A stretch of DNA of 64,000 nucleotides from Bacteroidota bacterium (GCA_018267825.1 JAFDXR010000003.1:559206-623205); one strand, 5' to 3'. Positions 53,211-62,621 are shown, counted from the stretch's first letter. The notes: generated by a model from the sequence alone, not told the origin. Program-made: numbers and translations.

Positions 53211-53212
53211 TC

Positions 53213-53641
53213 TTGTCCGTTTCGTTCCACAACCAATCCATCCGGTTTACACTCAAAAACAAATCCATTCTCCGCAAATGGATTGAATCCACGGCATCTG
53301 CCGAAGGCTTTATCACCGGCGATATTGCTTATGTATTCTGCACCGATGAAGAGCTCCTCGATATCAATATCAGGCACCTCAATCACGATACCTATACCGA
53401 TATCATTACATTCGACTACACGGAAGACGCCCTGATCTCAGGCGACATTTTCATCAGTATAGATCGGGTAAAAGAGAATGCAGCAAAATTCAAAACCAGC
53501 TTCGAAAATGAACTCCAGCGCGTTATGATTCACGGGGTGCTTCACCTTTGCGGCTATAAAGACAAAACCAGGGCGCAGTCGGAACTCATGAGAAGTAAGG
53601 AAAATACGGCATTGAAACGTCTGGCACGTCTTATGCCATAG
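53213..53641 (+). CDS. ybeY: Endoribonuclease YbeY
   Basis: A 142-residue rRNA maturation factor. The zinc site of the family is HxxxHxxxxxH; here HGVLHLCGYKD gives H107, H111 and D117, so the third histidine is replaced by aspartate. I recall the KDK form from other Bacteroidota, so this is probably a lineage variant with an active site. It starts with TTG 2 bases after the HATPase stop. Its last 11 bases overlap the convergent ComF-like gene. Confidence 0.93.
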   Translation: MSVSFHNQSIRFTLKNKSILRKWIESTASAEGFITGDIAYVFCTDEELLDINIRHLNHDTYTDIITFDYTEDALISGDIFISIDRVKENAAKFKTSFENELQRVMIHGVLHLCGYKDKTRAQSELMRSKENTALKRLARLMP

Positions 53642-54314
53642 CAAAGGCCATACTGGCCACACTTATCTGCACGCCTTCAGCTTTAAGCAACTCGGCACAA
53701 CAGGCTTCTACGGTGGCCCCGGTTGTAATCACGTCATCTACAAGCAAGACATGCTGGCCATCCAGGCTTTCCGGATTCTGAAGTTCAAATTTATCCTCCA
53801 CATTGCTCCATCGTTCAAATTTTCCCTTTTTGGTCTGGGTACTGGTATAAGTCTTTCTCACAAGGCTCACCGTATCCAGTGATACACCCATGGCTTTAGC
53901 CAGGCCGCTCCCAAACAAAGCACTCTGGTTATAGCCCCGTTGCTTCAGTTTTTCGGGGTGCAGTGGTACGGGAACTACACAGCTTACATGACTGAACCGC
54001 TCTGAATGTGCCAGTTCCCGGCCATACCATTCCCCAATGCTAAAAGCTAAACCGGTGTTGGCCTTGTATTTGATATCATGCAGCATCTTCTGGATTCCGC
54101 TATGTTTGTGAAAAAGATAATATCCGGCTGCAGAAATCACCGGAATCCGGCCATAAAAGAGCTTTTCAACCGGATTTCCGGGTGAAACATGATAATTGCT
54201 TTTCGGAAGATTAACGTAACAATAATGGCAAATATGATTTTCATGCTTATAAAGTGAATTTCCACAGGCCAGACACTGGCGAGGATAAATGAGCGATATA
54301 AAATCGTGAATCAT
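53631..54314 (-). CDS. ComF-like phosphoribosyltransferase
   Basis: A 227-residue ComF family protein. An N-terminal zinc-finger-like cluster CLACGNSLYKHENHICHYC and a C-terminal phosphoribosyltransferase motif VLLVDDVITTGATVEACC are present. In naturally competent bacteria ComF takes part in uptake of single-stranded DNA; in others the role is unclear. Convergent with ybeY, 11 bases overlapping. Confidence 0.92.
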   Translation of the reverse strand: MIHDFISLIYPRQCLACGNSLYKHENHICHYCYVNLPKSNYHVSPGNPVEKLFYGRIPVISAAGYYLFHKHSGIQKMLHDIKYKANTGLAFSIGEWYGRELAHSERFSHVSCVVPVPLHPEKLKQRGYNQSALFGSGLAKAMGVSLDTVSLVRKTYTSTQTKKGKFERWSNVEDKFELQNPESLDGQHVLLVDDVITTGATVEACCAELLKAEGVQISVASMAFAMA

Positions 54315-54330
54315 ATTAACTTAAAAATAC

Positions 54331-54338
54331 TAAATTTG
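54331..54338 (+). promoter_or_regulatory. TAnnTTTG promoter core for the coiled-coil protein gene
   Basis: TAAATTTG ends 1 base before an ATG at 54340 and 16 bases before the ATG at 54355. This decides the start: transcription should begin between the two, so 54355 is preferred. Confidence 0.5.
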
Positions 54339-54354
54339 TATGACACATAAAAGT

Positions 54355-55275
54355 ATGGAACAAACACAACAAAACGAGAATAGAAAAAAAGGCGGTTTAC
54401 TCTGGGTCCTCATAGGGATATTATTGGTTAGTAACGGTGTTACTATTTACCTGTGGTTAACCGAAAAAAATAAAGCTGCGGAGCAGGTCGTTGTTACAGA
54501 AAAAGTTGTGGTAGAACGCGACAATGTAAAATCGGAATTACTTTCATTACAGGAGGAATACAAAACCCTTGAAACAACAGATGAAGGTCTTAAAAAACAG
54601 ATTGAGGAAAAACAGGCATACATCGCGCAATTGCTCGAAGAAGCCGATAAGCATAAGGGTGATGCATACGTGATTTCGAAACTCAAGAAAGAAACAGAAA
54701 CATTACGTACCATCATGAAAGGGTATGTAAGAACCATAGACTCTTTGGGAACCCTTAATAAAACACTGGTTGCCGAAAAAGAAACCGTGCTGAAAGAACT
54801 GGGTAATGAGAAAACGAAAACCAGCAGCTTAAATAAAGAAAAAGAAGACCTTCAGGCAACCATTCAGAAAGGCTCCATTCTCAGCTGCTTCAATGTTGTA
54901 GCCAAAGGTGTGAAATTCAAAAGCGGTGGTAAAAAAGAAACCGAAACAAGCAAAGCCTCACGCGTTCAGAAAATAAAAGTATCGTTTACCCTGGGTGAAA
55001 ATAAAATTGCCAAAGCCGGTGAGAAAACAGTGTATGTACGCATCATCACCCCCGACGGTAAAGAGATGGCAAAAAACTACGACGATAGCTATCGCTTCAC
55101 ATTCGACAAATCGAATGGGTATTATGCCGGCAAAGAATCCCTCAATTACGCCAATGCCGAAATCAGTGGTGTGACTTATTGTGAAGGCCAGGGCCCCTTT
55201 GTGCCAGGCAAATACATCATTGAGGTGAGTTGTGATGGTGTTGTGATTGCCGCCACAAACCTGACTCTCGATTAG
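54355..55275 (+). CDS. Single-pass membrane protein with coiled coil and beta domain
   Basis: A 306-residue protein. A membrane helix (GLLWVLIGILLVSNGVTIYLW, residues about 13-32) is followed by a long Lys/Glu coiled coil (about 45-180) and a C-terminal domain of about 120 residues with alternating strands (KIKVSFTLGENKIAKAGEKT; TPDGKEMAKNYDDSYRF). I recognise no named family beyond a resemblance to other Bacteroidota envelope coiled-coil proteins. Its partner is unknown. Divergent from the ComF-like gene. Confidence 0.75.
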   Translation: MEQTQQNENRKKGGLLWVLIGILLVSNGVTIYLWLTEKNKAAEQVVVTEKVVVERDNVKSELLSLQEEYKTLETTDEGLKKQIEEKQAYIAQLLEEADKHKGDAYVISKLKKETETLRTIMKGYVRTIDSLGTLNKTLVAEKETVLKELGNEKTKTSSLNKEKEDLQATIQKGSILSCFNVVAKGVKFKSGGKKETETSKASRVQKIKVSFTLGENKIAKAGEKTVYVRIITPDGKEMAKNYDDSYRFTFDKSNGYYAGKESLNYANAEISGVTYCEGQGPFVPGKYIIEVSCDGVVIAATNLTLD

Positions 55276-55350
55276 CATTTTTTTGCCTTTCCGGGACTTT
55301 GCTTTCTGCTGTAATTTTATTACATTAGTATATGCTAAATCCCGGGCATC

Positions 55351-56190
55351 ATGAAGGGTATTTTCATTTTTTGTTTTTCATTATTTTTAATAAGCTCGCA
55401 GGCACAGACTCCTGCCGGTAAAAAACTGCCCTATGAAAAAAATCCGGTTTGGGGCCACGATTACTTCGGCCTGAAACTTGGAGCCGAATCATACAGTTAC
55501 GGGCGATACCCTGATGCCGTATTTTTTCAGTTCAAATCCCCTTCCCCCGATTTCATCATTCAGAAAAACATTATCCTCAAAGATATTTCGCGGCTCTACA
55601 ATGTAAGCATCGGCGGTGAATGGAGCATGAAAAACAGGCTGTATACCTCGCTCCAGACTGCTTTCAATCCCTGGACTGAAGATCATTTTATTTATAAGAT
55701 TTCGGCCGGAATCGGTTACGTGTTTTCACTGAGCGATAATGAACGTACGCTGCTGCGCCCGCATATCGACCTGTCATGCGGGGGCTACCGCTACAAAATC
55801 GGAACCGACTTTAACGATGTCAGCGGGCAAGGCATTCTGCTCAATGATCGCAATATTGGCAGTCATATCAGCAGTATCAGTTATGTAAACCAGCACATGG
55901 CGGTATCCCCCGGCATTGACATTATCTATCAATACGAACACATCAATTTTTTTGCAGGCATCGGCTATTATATGCCCTTTGCTTCCAAAGAATACTTTGC
56001 CTTTAAGGTAAGTGATACAAAGACGTATAAGGTCAATATGTCGGGCTCCGACCTTGTTGCCGATTATGAAGGGCACAGCGTCCGCAGGAACCTGGTGGAA
56101 AATATCGGGTTTATTCAGGCCCGGGCCGGTATGACTGTAAGAATCGGTGAAACCTATCACAACATCCGCAAACAAGTAGCGGAATTCTGA
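55351..56190 (+). CDS. Predicted outer-membrane beta-barrel protein
   Basis: A 279-residue exported protein with a signal peptide ending near ISSQAQ. The mature part has many short alternating strands with aromatic ends (LYTSLQTAFNPWTEDHFIY; HINFFAGIGYYMPFASKEYF), as in small outer-membrane barrels. I do not recognise a specific family. The convergent aroA-like gene ends 4 bases away. Confidence 0.65.
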   Translation: MKGIFIFCFSLFLISSQAQTPAGKKLPYEKNPVWGHDYFGLKLGAESYSYGRYPDAVFFQFKSPSPDFIIQKNIILKDISRLYNVSIGGEWSMKNRLYTSLQTAFNPWTEDHFIYKISAGIGYVFSLSDNERTLLRPHIDLSCGGYRYKIGTDFNDVSGQGILLNDRNIGSHISSISYVNQHMAVSPGIDIIYQYEHINFFAGIGYYMPFASKEYFAFKVSDTKTYKVNMSGSDLVADYEGHSVRRNLVENIGFIQARAGMTVRIGETYHNIRKQVAEF

Positions 56191-56193
56191 GTT

Positions 56194-57279
56194 TTATTCA
56201 ACCTGGTTTTTATTCATCACCTCCGTTTGCACACGAATGGATTCTTCGTGAAGCAACATACAGATTTTGTCGATGTAGGCTTTGGAAAGGCCAAGCCTGG
56301 CTGCCCATTGCTCGCGGCTTTTGAGAATATCCTGCCAACGGTCGAGCTGGAATATCGTGATATCGTGTTCTTTTTTATAAAGACCTATCTGTTCGATAAT
56401 GGTCATGCGTTTCTTAAGCACATTGAGCAGTTCGTCATCAATTTCGTCGATGGCATTACGCAACTGCGACAACTTATCCGTAAACAAAACATTATCGGTT
56501 GTTGACTTACGGCATACCAGGCGTTCCACCAAACTCTTCAGATCGGCCGGGGTCAGTTGCTGTTGAGCATCACTCAGGGCTTTGTCGGGATTGATGTGAC
56601 TCTCAATCATGAGGCCGTTCATGCCCAGGTCCAATGCTTTCTGGGCCACACCCTGTATCAGCTCGCGTTTACCGCTGATGTGACTAGGATCGCAGATAAT
56701 AGGTAATTCCGGTAAAAGAGTTTTCAGTTCAATGGGAATTTCCCACAATGGTTTATTCCTGTATTTGGTTTTCCCGAAATAATGAAAGCCTCTGTGTACG
56801 GCAGCCAGCCTGGTAATTCCGCTGTTGCTTACACGTTCAATGGCGCCGAGCCATAATTGCAGATCGGCGTGTACCGGGTTTTTAACCATCACTGGTATAT
56901 CAACACCTTTCAGTACATCGGCTATCTCCTGCACCGAAAAAGGGTTTACCGTGGTCCGTGCTCCGATCCAGAGTATATCTACTCCGTGTTTCAGAGCCAG
57001 TTCTGTATGCTGGGCATTGGCCACCTCTACAGTGGTTTTTAAACCCATTTTCTGTACTTCTTTCAGCCACTCAAGTCCTTTTTCCCCCACACCTTCAAAA
57101 GCATTGGGGCGTGTGCGCGGTTTCCAGATTCCGGCCCTGTATACACTCACCCGGCCTGTATCAGCCAGTTCACGGGCTGTTGCAAGCACCTGTTCTTTGG
57201 TTTCGGCCCCACACGGCCCTGCAATCAGCAAAGGTTCTGAAGCAGAGTTTATCCAGGTATTCAGCGGTAGTATCGTCAC
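56194..57279 (-). CDS. Bifunctional DAHP synthase / chorismate mutase
   Basis: A 361-residue fusion for aromatic amino acid synthesis. Residues 1 to about 260 are a type I-beta 3-deoxy-7-phosphoheptulonate synthase (LLIAGPCGAETKEQ; WIGARTTVNPFSVQEIADVL; ICDPSHISGKRELI). Residues about 270-361 are an AroQ-type chorismate mutase (LRNAIDEIDDELLNVLKKRM; KIDRWQDIL-like region). In this arrangement the mutase lets prephenate inhibit the synthase, as reported for Bacteroidota and related fusions. ATG 57279. Confidence 0.93.
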   Translation of the reverse strand: MTILPLNTWINSASEPLLIAGPCGAETKEQVLATARELADTGRVSVYRAGIWKPRTRPNAFEGVGEKGLEWLKEVQKMGLKTTVEVANAQHTELALKHGVDILWIGARTTVNPFSVQEIADVLKGVDIPVMVKNPVHADLQLWLGAIERVSNSGITRLAAVHRGFHYFGKTKYRNKPLWEIPIELKTLLPELPIICDPSHISGKRELIQGVAQKALDLGMNGLMIESHINPDKALSDAQQQLTPADLKSLVERLVCRKSTTDNVLFTDKLSQLRNAIDEIDDELLNVLKKRMTIIEQIGLYKKEHDITIFQLDRWQDILKSREQWAARLGLSKAYIDKICMLLHEESIRVQTEVMNKNQVE

Positions 57280-57388
57280 GGTTGTTGCAGAAAATAAAAT
57301 CCCTCAAAGTTCACATTAAAAAAGGCAAAAACCAAATTACCCTTTTTGAGGTATAGACTTCCCGGGACCGATTGACGACCTTTGATAT

Positions 57389-57541
57389 ATGATTTGTGAA
57401 CCCGGCCGTGAAAAATCCATGAAATGGCAAAATAACTGCCCGTTAATGATCGCTTTTGCGGAACACAAAAAGCATAAGAAATGCTGCAAATCTTTCAAAA
57501 AAGGAGATCGCTGCAAGAAATGTCCCGGACGTAAAGACTGA
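57389..57541 (+). CDS. Small Cys/Lys-rich protein of unknown function
   Basis: A 50-residue open frame with six cysteines, four of them in the last third (KCCKSFKKGDRCKKCPGRKD). The Cys-Cys / Cys-x2-Cys arrangement could bind zinc or an iron-sulfur cluster. I recall similar tiny Cys/Lys-rich proteins in Bacteroidota but cannot name a family. An internal ATG at 57419 would give 40 residues. It stands alone between the DAHP synthase and TPR membrane protein genes, and is shorter than typical gene-calling limits. Confidence 0.55.
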   Translation: MICEPGREKSMKWQNNCPLMIAFAEHKKHKKCCKSFKKGDRCKKCPGRKD

Positions 57542-57577
57542 CTTGTGCAGACAGGAGCCTGTTTACTCCATCACTAC

Positions 57578-59410
57578 CTAATGACAATATTTCTCCAGGG
57601 CGCCGCGCGCACCTGTAAAACCTTTTTGATACGCCTGCGTTAAGTCGGCGCAGGGATTCTGATGGAGATTGGCCCTGGCTACACCACGCCAATAATACGC
57701 TTCGGCATAATCCGGTTGAAAACGAATACAGGCGTCGAGGTCACTCACACAACTTCTGAAATCCTGCTTTTTACCAAAGAGAATAGCGCGCCTCAGGAGG
57801 ATCATGGCATCTTCGGGGTTGGCCTGCAGACAGGTATTGTAGCTGGTCATGGCTTTATCAAGTTCATTGATGTCGTCGTAACAGCGCCCCATCAGAAAGA
57901 GTGCCTTGGGGTTATTAGGCTCAATAGCCAGTGCTTTTTCAGCATCGGCTTTCGCTTTCGGAATGTCGTGCATGGTATAATACACATTGCCGCGCCCGAC
58001 GTATGCTTTTATGTACTGCTTTAAATCAATGGCTTTGGTAAAATCGGCCAGCGCCTCGGTATAGTGGCCTGTTTGGGCAAACAGCAAACCTCGGTTGTAA
58101 TAGCCTTTGTAATACTGCGGAGCTATGGCAATGGCTTTATTCATGTAGGGCAGGGCTTTTCCGGCATCGCCATGCAGCATATATTCTGCTCCCAGGCTGT
58201 TGAGGGCCAGGAATGAATCGGGATATTTATCAACGATATCGCTGTACAGTGCAATACTGTTTTTCCAGACAGCCACCCGCGAAAACGTCAGTACACCGTA
58301 CACCACAAGCAGAACAGCGCACGCGATGCGGAGCCGGGAGGCACTCAGTTTCAGAACCGACAGAACCAGCAGCGCAAAACCAATCAGTGGTAAATACATG
58401 TAGCGGTCGGCAGCAATCACTTCACCAAAGGGAATAAACTGCAACACAAGAATGAGGTTGGAAACAATAAACAGCAAGGCCCCTGCCCTTTCATATTGTT
58501 TTTTGCGAAGAAATATTCCGAACCACACCAGTACCCCTGTAAGCATAATGCCACCACCAATCAGGGCCATCAGGGTTTGCTGCGGATACGGATAAATGAC
58601 CGACAATCTGAGCGGGGCTATGAACTTAAAAAGGTAAAAAAACAAGGCGTATCCGGCATAGCCGATGCGTTCGTATATCGCATAGTGATGCGTATCATTT
58701 ATGAACTTGTCTTCGGTACGCGAATATATGGTTACGATACCAATGATGAGCGACACGATGAAAAAGGGTACTTTTTGCAACAGTGTTTTAAATGTCAGGG
58801 GTTTTCCGAGAAGGTAGTCCATGGCAAACAAGACCAGGGGCAGACAGATTGCCGAGGGCTTGCTGAGTGCAGACAGCACATACATCAGAAATGACGTGGC
58901 CAGGAATTTCCATCCGCCTTCTTTTACATAACGCACATAAAGAATAAGTGACCATATAAAAAACAAACTATAAACGAGGTTGTTCTTGGCGGCTACCCAG
59001 GCTACTGTTTCTACCTGCGTGGGGTGCATGCAAAAGACAAGTGCCACGAAAAATGCTTTCAGTGAATCGCCCAGGAGCATGCGCGACAGCCGAAACACAA
59101 GAAATACGTTGATGGCATGAAACAACAGATTGATGCTATGCTGCCAGAAGGCATCGCCCCTGAACAGCATCCAGTCGATGGCAAAACCGATCATGGTAAG
59201 CGGAGCGTAATTCCCGACATAGTGCTTTGTAAAAAATGCCTTCATGTTAAATGTATGTACATCCATATTCCCGAGAAGCACTTCTTTATCATCCCAGCTT
59301 ATGAAACCGGCAGAAAACACCTTGAAATAAATTACCGGCACAAGCAGCATCAGCAAAAGCGGATACATCAGATCAGGCTTTTGTTTTATGTGCGTTGCCG
59401 CTTTGCTCAT
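57578..59410 (-). CDS. Polytopic membrane protein with C-terminal TPR repeats (TMTC-like)
   Basis: A 610-residue protein. The N-terminal half has around ten membrane helices (LMYPLLLMLLVPVIYFKVF; KAFFVALVFCMHPTQVETVA), with the luminal DD-like WDDKEVLLGN segment of glycosyltransferase-C-like proteins. The C-terminal 220 residues carry six or so TPRs (YNRGLLFAQTGHYTEALADF; AYYWRGVARANLH). This resembles TMTC-type mannosyltransferases, but substrate and donor are not known. ATG 59410 is chosen because a TATCTTTG promoter core lies just upstream; a frame to 59452 would start before it. Confidence 0.82.
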   Translation of the reverse strand: MSKAATHIKQKPDLMYPLLLMLLVPVIYFKVFSAGFISWDDKEVLLGNMDVHTFNMKAFFTKHYVGNYAPLTMIGFAIDWMLFRGDAFWQHSINLLFHAINVFLVFRLSRMLLGDSLKAFFVALVFCMHPTQVETVAWVAAKNNLVYSLFFIWSLILYVRYVKEGGWKFLATSFLMYVLSALSKPSAICLPLVLFAMDYLLGKPLTFKTLLQKVPFFIVSLIIGIVTIYSRTEDKFINDTHHYAIYERIGYAGYALFFYLFKFIAPLRLSVIYPYPQQTLMALIGGGIMLTGVLVWFGIFLRKKQYERAGALLFIVSNLILVLQFIPFGEVIAADRYMYLPLIGFALLVLSVLKLSASRLRIACAVLLVVYGVLTFSRVAVWKNSIALYSDIVDKYPDSFLALNSLGAEYMLHGDAGKALPYMNKAIAIAPQYYKGYYNRGLLFAQTGHYTEALADFTKAIDLKQYIKAYVGRGNVYYTMHDIPKAKADAEKALAIEPNNPKALFLMGRCYDDINELDKAMTSYNTCLQANPEDAMILLRRAILFGKKQDFRSCVSDLDACIRFQPDYAEAYYWRGVARANLHQNPCADLTQAYQKGFTGARGALEKYCH

Positions 59411-59416
59411 AGTGAA

Positions 59417-59424
59417 CAAAGATA
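59417..59424 (-). promoter_or_regulatory. TAnnTTTG promoter core for the TMTC-like gene
   Basis: On the minus strand TATCTTTG lies 6 bases before the ATG at 59410, implying a nearly leaderless transcript and supporting that start. Confidence 0.5.
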
Positions 59425-59443
59425 AAATTATTACCTTTATCCT

Positions 59444-60208
59444 GTGCCACAAATATCGGTCGTCATCATTACATACAACGAAGAGAAAAACATTGCGCGT
59501 TGCCTGGATTCGGTAAAAGACATTGCCGATGAAATTGTGGTGCTTGACTCTTTCAGTACCGATAAGACGCGTGAAATCTGCGAATCAAAAGGAGTAAAGT
59601 TTTTTCAGCATGCTTTCGACGGACACATCCAGCAAAAAAACAGGGCTATAACCTATGCTTCATCGCCCTATATTTTATCACTCGATGCCGATGAAGCCCT
59701 TAACGATATACTGTGTAAATCCATTGCAGAGGTTAAGCAAAACTGGACACACGATGGCTACTACATGAACCGCCTCACCAATTACTGCGGGCATTGGGTG
59801 CGGCATTGCAATTGGTACCCCGACACCAAGCTTCGCCTCTGGGATAGCCGGAAAGGACAATGGACAGGTATTAACCCGCATGATAAATATGAATTGAATG
59901 ACGGTGATAAAAACACCCGCCACATCAAAGGCGATATTCTTCACTACAGTTATAACTCCATTGAGGATCATTACAAACAGGTTGAATATTTCACCACCAT
60001 TGCCTCCAAAGCCTATGTGGAAAAAGGAAAGAAAGCCCCTCTGTATAAGCTCCTGGCAAACCCTGTGGCAAAATTCATCGATCATTACATCCTCCATCTT
60101 GGCTTCCTGGATGGCAAGGCTGGCTATCTCATTTCCAGGATTTCAGCGTACGCCACCTGGCTCAAATACAAAAAAATAAGACAGATTTATCATGATCGTA
60201 GGAGTTGA
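59444..60208 (+). CDS. Glycosyltransferase family 2 (LPS core type)
   Basis: A 254-residue GT-A enzyme. The N-terminus VVIITYNEEKNIARCLDSVK, then EIVVLDSFSTDKTREIC and the DxD-like LSLDADEAL are typical of the WaaE/KdtX group that adds sugars to lipopolysaccharide core. The sugar is not known. The start is GTG at 59444. It overlaps the next glycosyltransferase gene by 17 bases, and the pair with the SDR gene forms a unit. Confidence 0.92.
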   Translation: MPQISVVIITYNEEKNIARCLDSVKDIADEIVVLDSFSTDKTREICESKGVKFFQHAFDGHIQQKNRAITYASSPYILSLDADEALNDILCKSIAEVKQNWTHDGYYMNRLTNYCGHWVRHCNWYPDTKLRLWDSRKGQWTGINPHDKYELNDGDKNTRHIKGDILHYSYNSIEDHYKQVEYFTTIASKAYVEKGKKAPLYKLLANPVAKFIDHYILHLGFLDGKAGYLISRISAYATWLKYKKIRQIYHDRRS

Positions 60209-61238
60209 CCTGGAGCGCTTGCGCAATGTGAACAGCGGGCTCGGGCAATTCTGCCTGCATCTGGCCGCCGGGTTGCTTACACAAAAGCGCAACGACATAC
60301 ACCTGCATTATTATTACCCCCGGAATCAGACCTTCAATTTTGATACCGAATACAGCCAGATCGTTTTCTTCGACAAGATTTTCGGTGTAAAGAATCGTTC
60401 GCTCGATCTGTTTCATTGCACACACCAGGATTCACGGCTGTTTCCGGGAAGCACACCAACGGTCATGACTATTCACGACCTCAATTTTCTTGAAAAGTAC
60501 GACAGCGAATCCAAACGCCGCTCCAGGCTTGCTGCCCTGCAAAAAAAGGTTTCGCGGGCACATGGACTTGCTTTTATTTCGAAGTATACCAGGGACCTGG
60601 CGGCTTCGCATTTAAAATTTCCGGATGTGCCCTTACGCGTCATCTACAATGGCAATTGCCTTTCTGCAACCGGCGCCGGATCAAAACCTGCGGGTCTGCC
60701 ATTTGACCATTTCCTGTTCAGCATCGGGATCATTAATCCAAAAAAAAACATGCATACCCTCATCGGGATTGTGAAGCAAAGTGGTATTCCATTGGTACTG
60801 TCGGGCAATAACAGTCACCCCTATGCTGCCGAAATTATGGATCATGCCAAAGCCCAAGGTGTTTCGGATAAGGTGTATTTTACCGGGCCGGTAACCGAGC
60901 CTGAAAAGCTATGGCTTTATAAAAACTGCCGTGCCTTTCTCTTTCCTTCGCTGGCCGAAGGATTCGGGCTACCGGTTGTGGAAGCCATGAGCCTCGGAAA
61001 ACCCGTATTTCTCTCCGACAAAGGTTCGCTTCCCGAAATCGGCGGTCAGTTGGCTTATTACTGGAATCATTTTGACGAAGCACACATGCATGATGTGTTT
61101 CAGAAAGGTATGAACGATTTTGAAAGCCAGCCCGAAAAGCGCACGGCACTTATTCAATGGGCCTCTCAATTCAGCTGGGAAAGGGCTGCTGCTGACTATC
61201 TCGATTTTTATTCCGAAGTTTATACCCGTTTACCATGA
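60192..61238 (+). CDS. Glycosyltransferase family 4/group 1
   Basis: A 348-residue GT-B enzyme. The C-terminal nucleotide-sugar site is seen as FLFPSLAEGFGLPVVEAMSL (EX7E-like) with CLGKPVFLSDKGSLPEIGGQ-like sequence following; the N-terminal half includes TVMTIHDLNFLEKYD. It probably acts with the upstream family 2 enzyme in envelope polysaccharide or LPS synthesis. It overlaps its neighbours by 17 and 4 bases. Confidence 0.9.
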   Translation: MIVGVDLERLRNVNSGLGQFCLHLAAGLLTQKRNDIHLHYYYPRNQTFNFDTEYSQIVFFDKIFGVKNRSLDLFHCTHQDSRLFPGSTPTVMTIHDLNFLEKYDSESKRRSRLAALQKKVSRAHGLAFISKYTRDLAASHLKFPDVPLRVIYNGNCLSATGAGSKPAGLPFDHFLFSIGIINPKKNMHTLIGIVKQSGIPLVLSGNNSHPYAAEIMDHAKAQGVSDKVYFTGPVTEPEKLWLYKNCRAFLFPSLAEGFGLPVVEAMSLGKPVFLSDKGSLPEIGGQLAYYWNHFDEAHMHDVFQKGMNDFESQPEKRTALIQWASQFSWERAAADYLDFYSEVYTRLP

Positions 61239-62032
61239 GTATATTTAAGCAAAAAGTAGTTTGGATAACGGGTGCCTCAAGCGGTATTGGTGAAGCGCTG
61301 GTACATGCTTTTGCCAGGGAGGGCAGTTTGATTGTACTCTCCGCGCGACGTAAAGAAGAACTGGAGCGGGTGAAAAAAGCTGCAGGGTTAAATGACAACA
61401 ACGCTCTTATTATTCCTTTTGATTTATCCGACACTTCCGGCGCTGCAGATTACAGTAAGCGTATCATTGAAAAATTCGGCAGAATAGATATTCTCATTAA
61501 TAATGGCGGCCAGAGCCAGCGGGCAGAAGCCATGGCTACTTCCGAAACCATTGAGAGGCAGCTGATGGAAGTAAATTATTTCAGTGCCATAAACCTCAGC
61601 AAAGCAGTTATTCCATATATGCTCGGGCAGGGTACCGGCCAGGTAGTGGTAATCAGCAGCATTGCCGGAAAATTCGGATTCTACCTTCGTTCTACATACT
61701 CTGCTGCCAAACATGCGCTGCATGGCTATTTCGAAAGCCTGCGCCTTGAAACGGAAGCGAAGGGGCTTCGGATTCTGATGGTTTGCCCCGGTAAAGTAAA
61801 AACCAATGTGTCGTTCAATGCCAAAACAGCCGATGGGCAGGCACACAACCGGATGGACGAAAGTCATGAACATGCTTTAAGCGCCGAAGCCTGTGCCAGC
61901 CAGATTCTGAACGGGATCAAAAACCAGGAGGAAGAGATCCTTATCGGCGGAAAAGAGTTGCTCGCCGTTAAAATAAAACGATTCCTCCCAAAGCTATTCG
62001 GACGTATTATCCGAAAACAGAGCCCATACTGA
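61235..62032 (+). CDS. SDR family oxidoreductase
   Basis: A 265-residue classical short-chain dehydrogenase/reductase. The cofactor motif is TGASSGIGEAL, followed by NNGGQS (an NNAG variant with Gly in place of Ala), the catalytic serine in VVISSIAG and the YSAAK motif (tyrosine and lysine). The basic SARRKEE after strand two favours NADP. The substrate is unknown. It overlaps the glycosyltransferase stop by 4 bases (ATGA). Confidence 0.93.
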   Translation: MSIFKQKVVWITGASSGIGEALVHAFAREGSLIVLSARRKEELERVKKAAGLNDNNALIIPFDLSDTSGAADYSKRIIEKFGRIDILINNGGQSQRAEAMATSETIERQLMEVNYFSAINLSKAVIPYMLGQGTGQVVVISSIAGKFGFYLRSTYSAAKHALHGYFESLRLETEAKGLRILMVCPGKVKTNVSFNAKTADGQAHNRMDESHEHALSAEACASQILNGIKNQEEEILIGGKELLAVKIKRFLPKLFGRIIRKQSPY

Positions 62033-62153
62033 AGTGGGTTATCCACAAAAAGAAAAGTTTTACAGGAATTATTGTTAAAATCTTTAGGCCCGGCAGGAAT
62101 AAAAAGCCCGGTTTGGTTGGACATTATCATTTTTTTTGTATAATATTGTACAA

Positions 62154-62567
62154 ATGAACTTACGACGACTCCTTTCCGTTTTATTTCTATTGTTTGCGAT
62201 TGGGCTTACCACGCCTATTATGGCGCAGGTAAAAGGCGGCCGTAAGCGTGAGCACCGTAATCAGCGTGGTGGTGGTGTACACCTCTTTAAACGTAATAAA
62301 AGTGGTGGTCATGCCGATAATTTTGCCAGCAATAAACGGAATCGCGGATTTTTTGCCCGGATTTTTCACCCTCATAAAGATGGAAGTGCATGGGTTTATA
62401 AACCAACCCGGCCAGGCGTAAAACAAAACCGTGAGCAACCAAAACTGTTCTCCCGCGAACGCACCAAAAGCAAACGTTATCGCGATGGCTTACTGGCCAA
62501 GCAAAACAAGCGACGATCAGCTACCCGAACGCGGGGTAACGAAGCTTTCAGTAAGAAAAAACATTAA
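62154..62567 (+). CDS. Small basic exported protein
   Basis: A 137-residue protein with a signal peptide (MNLRRLLSVLFLLFAIGLTT, cleavage near IMAQ) and a mature part very rich in Arg, Lys, His, Asn and Gly (VHLFKRNKSGGHADNFASN; RFFARIF-like segments; TRGNEAFSKKKH at the end). I recognise no family. Such strongly basic periplasmic proteins may bind LPS, peptidoglycan or nucleic acid. I chose ATG 62154, which gives the signal at once, over ATG 62136. Confidence 0.65.
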   Translation: MNLRRLLSVLFLLFAIGLTTPIMAQVKGGRKREHRNQRGGGVHLFKRNKSGGHADNFASNKRNRGFFARIFHPHKDGSAWVYKPTRPGVKQNREQPKLFSRERTKSKRYRDGLLAKQNKRRSATRTRGNEAFSKKKH

Positions 62568-62594
62568 TAACATTTTATAAGCTCCTTTAAACAG

Positions 62595-62621
62595 AATCCC
62601 TTTGCTAAAAAGGGATTTTTT
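62595..62621 (+). terminator. Terminator overlapping the purD promoter
   Basis: AATCCCTTT, loop GCTAA, AAAGGGATT then TTTT. The 9-bp stem ends the basic-protein transcript. Its right side runs into the TATTTTTG core of purD. Confidence 0.75.
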
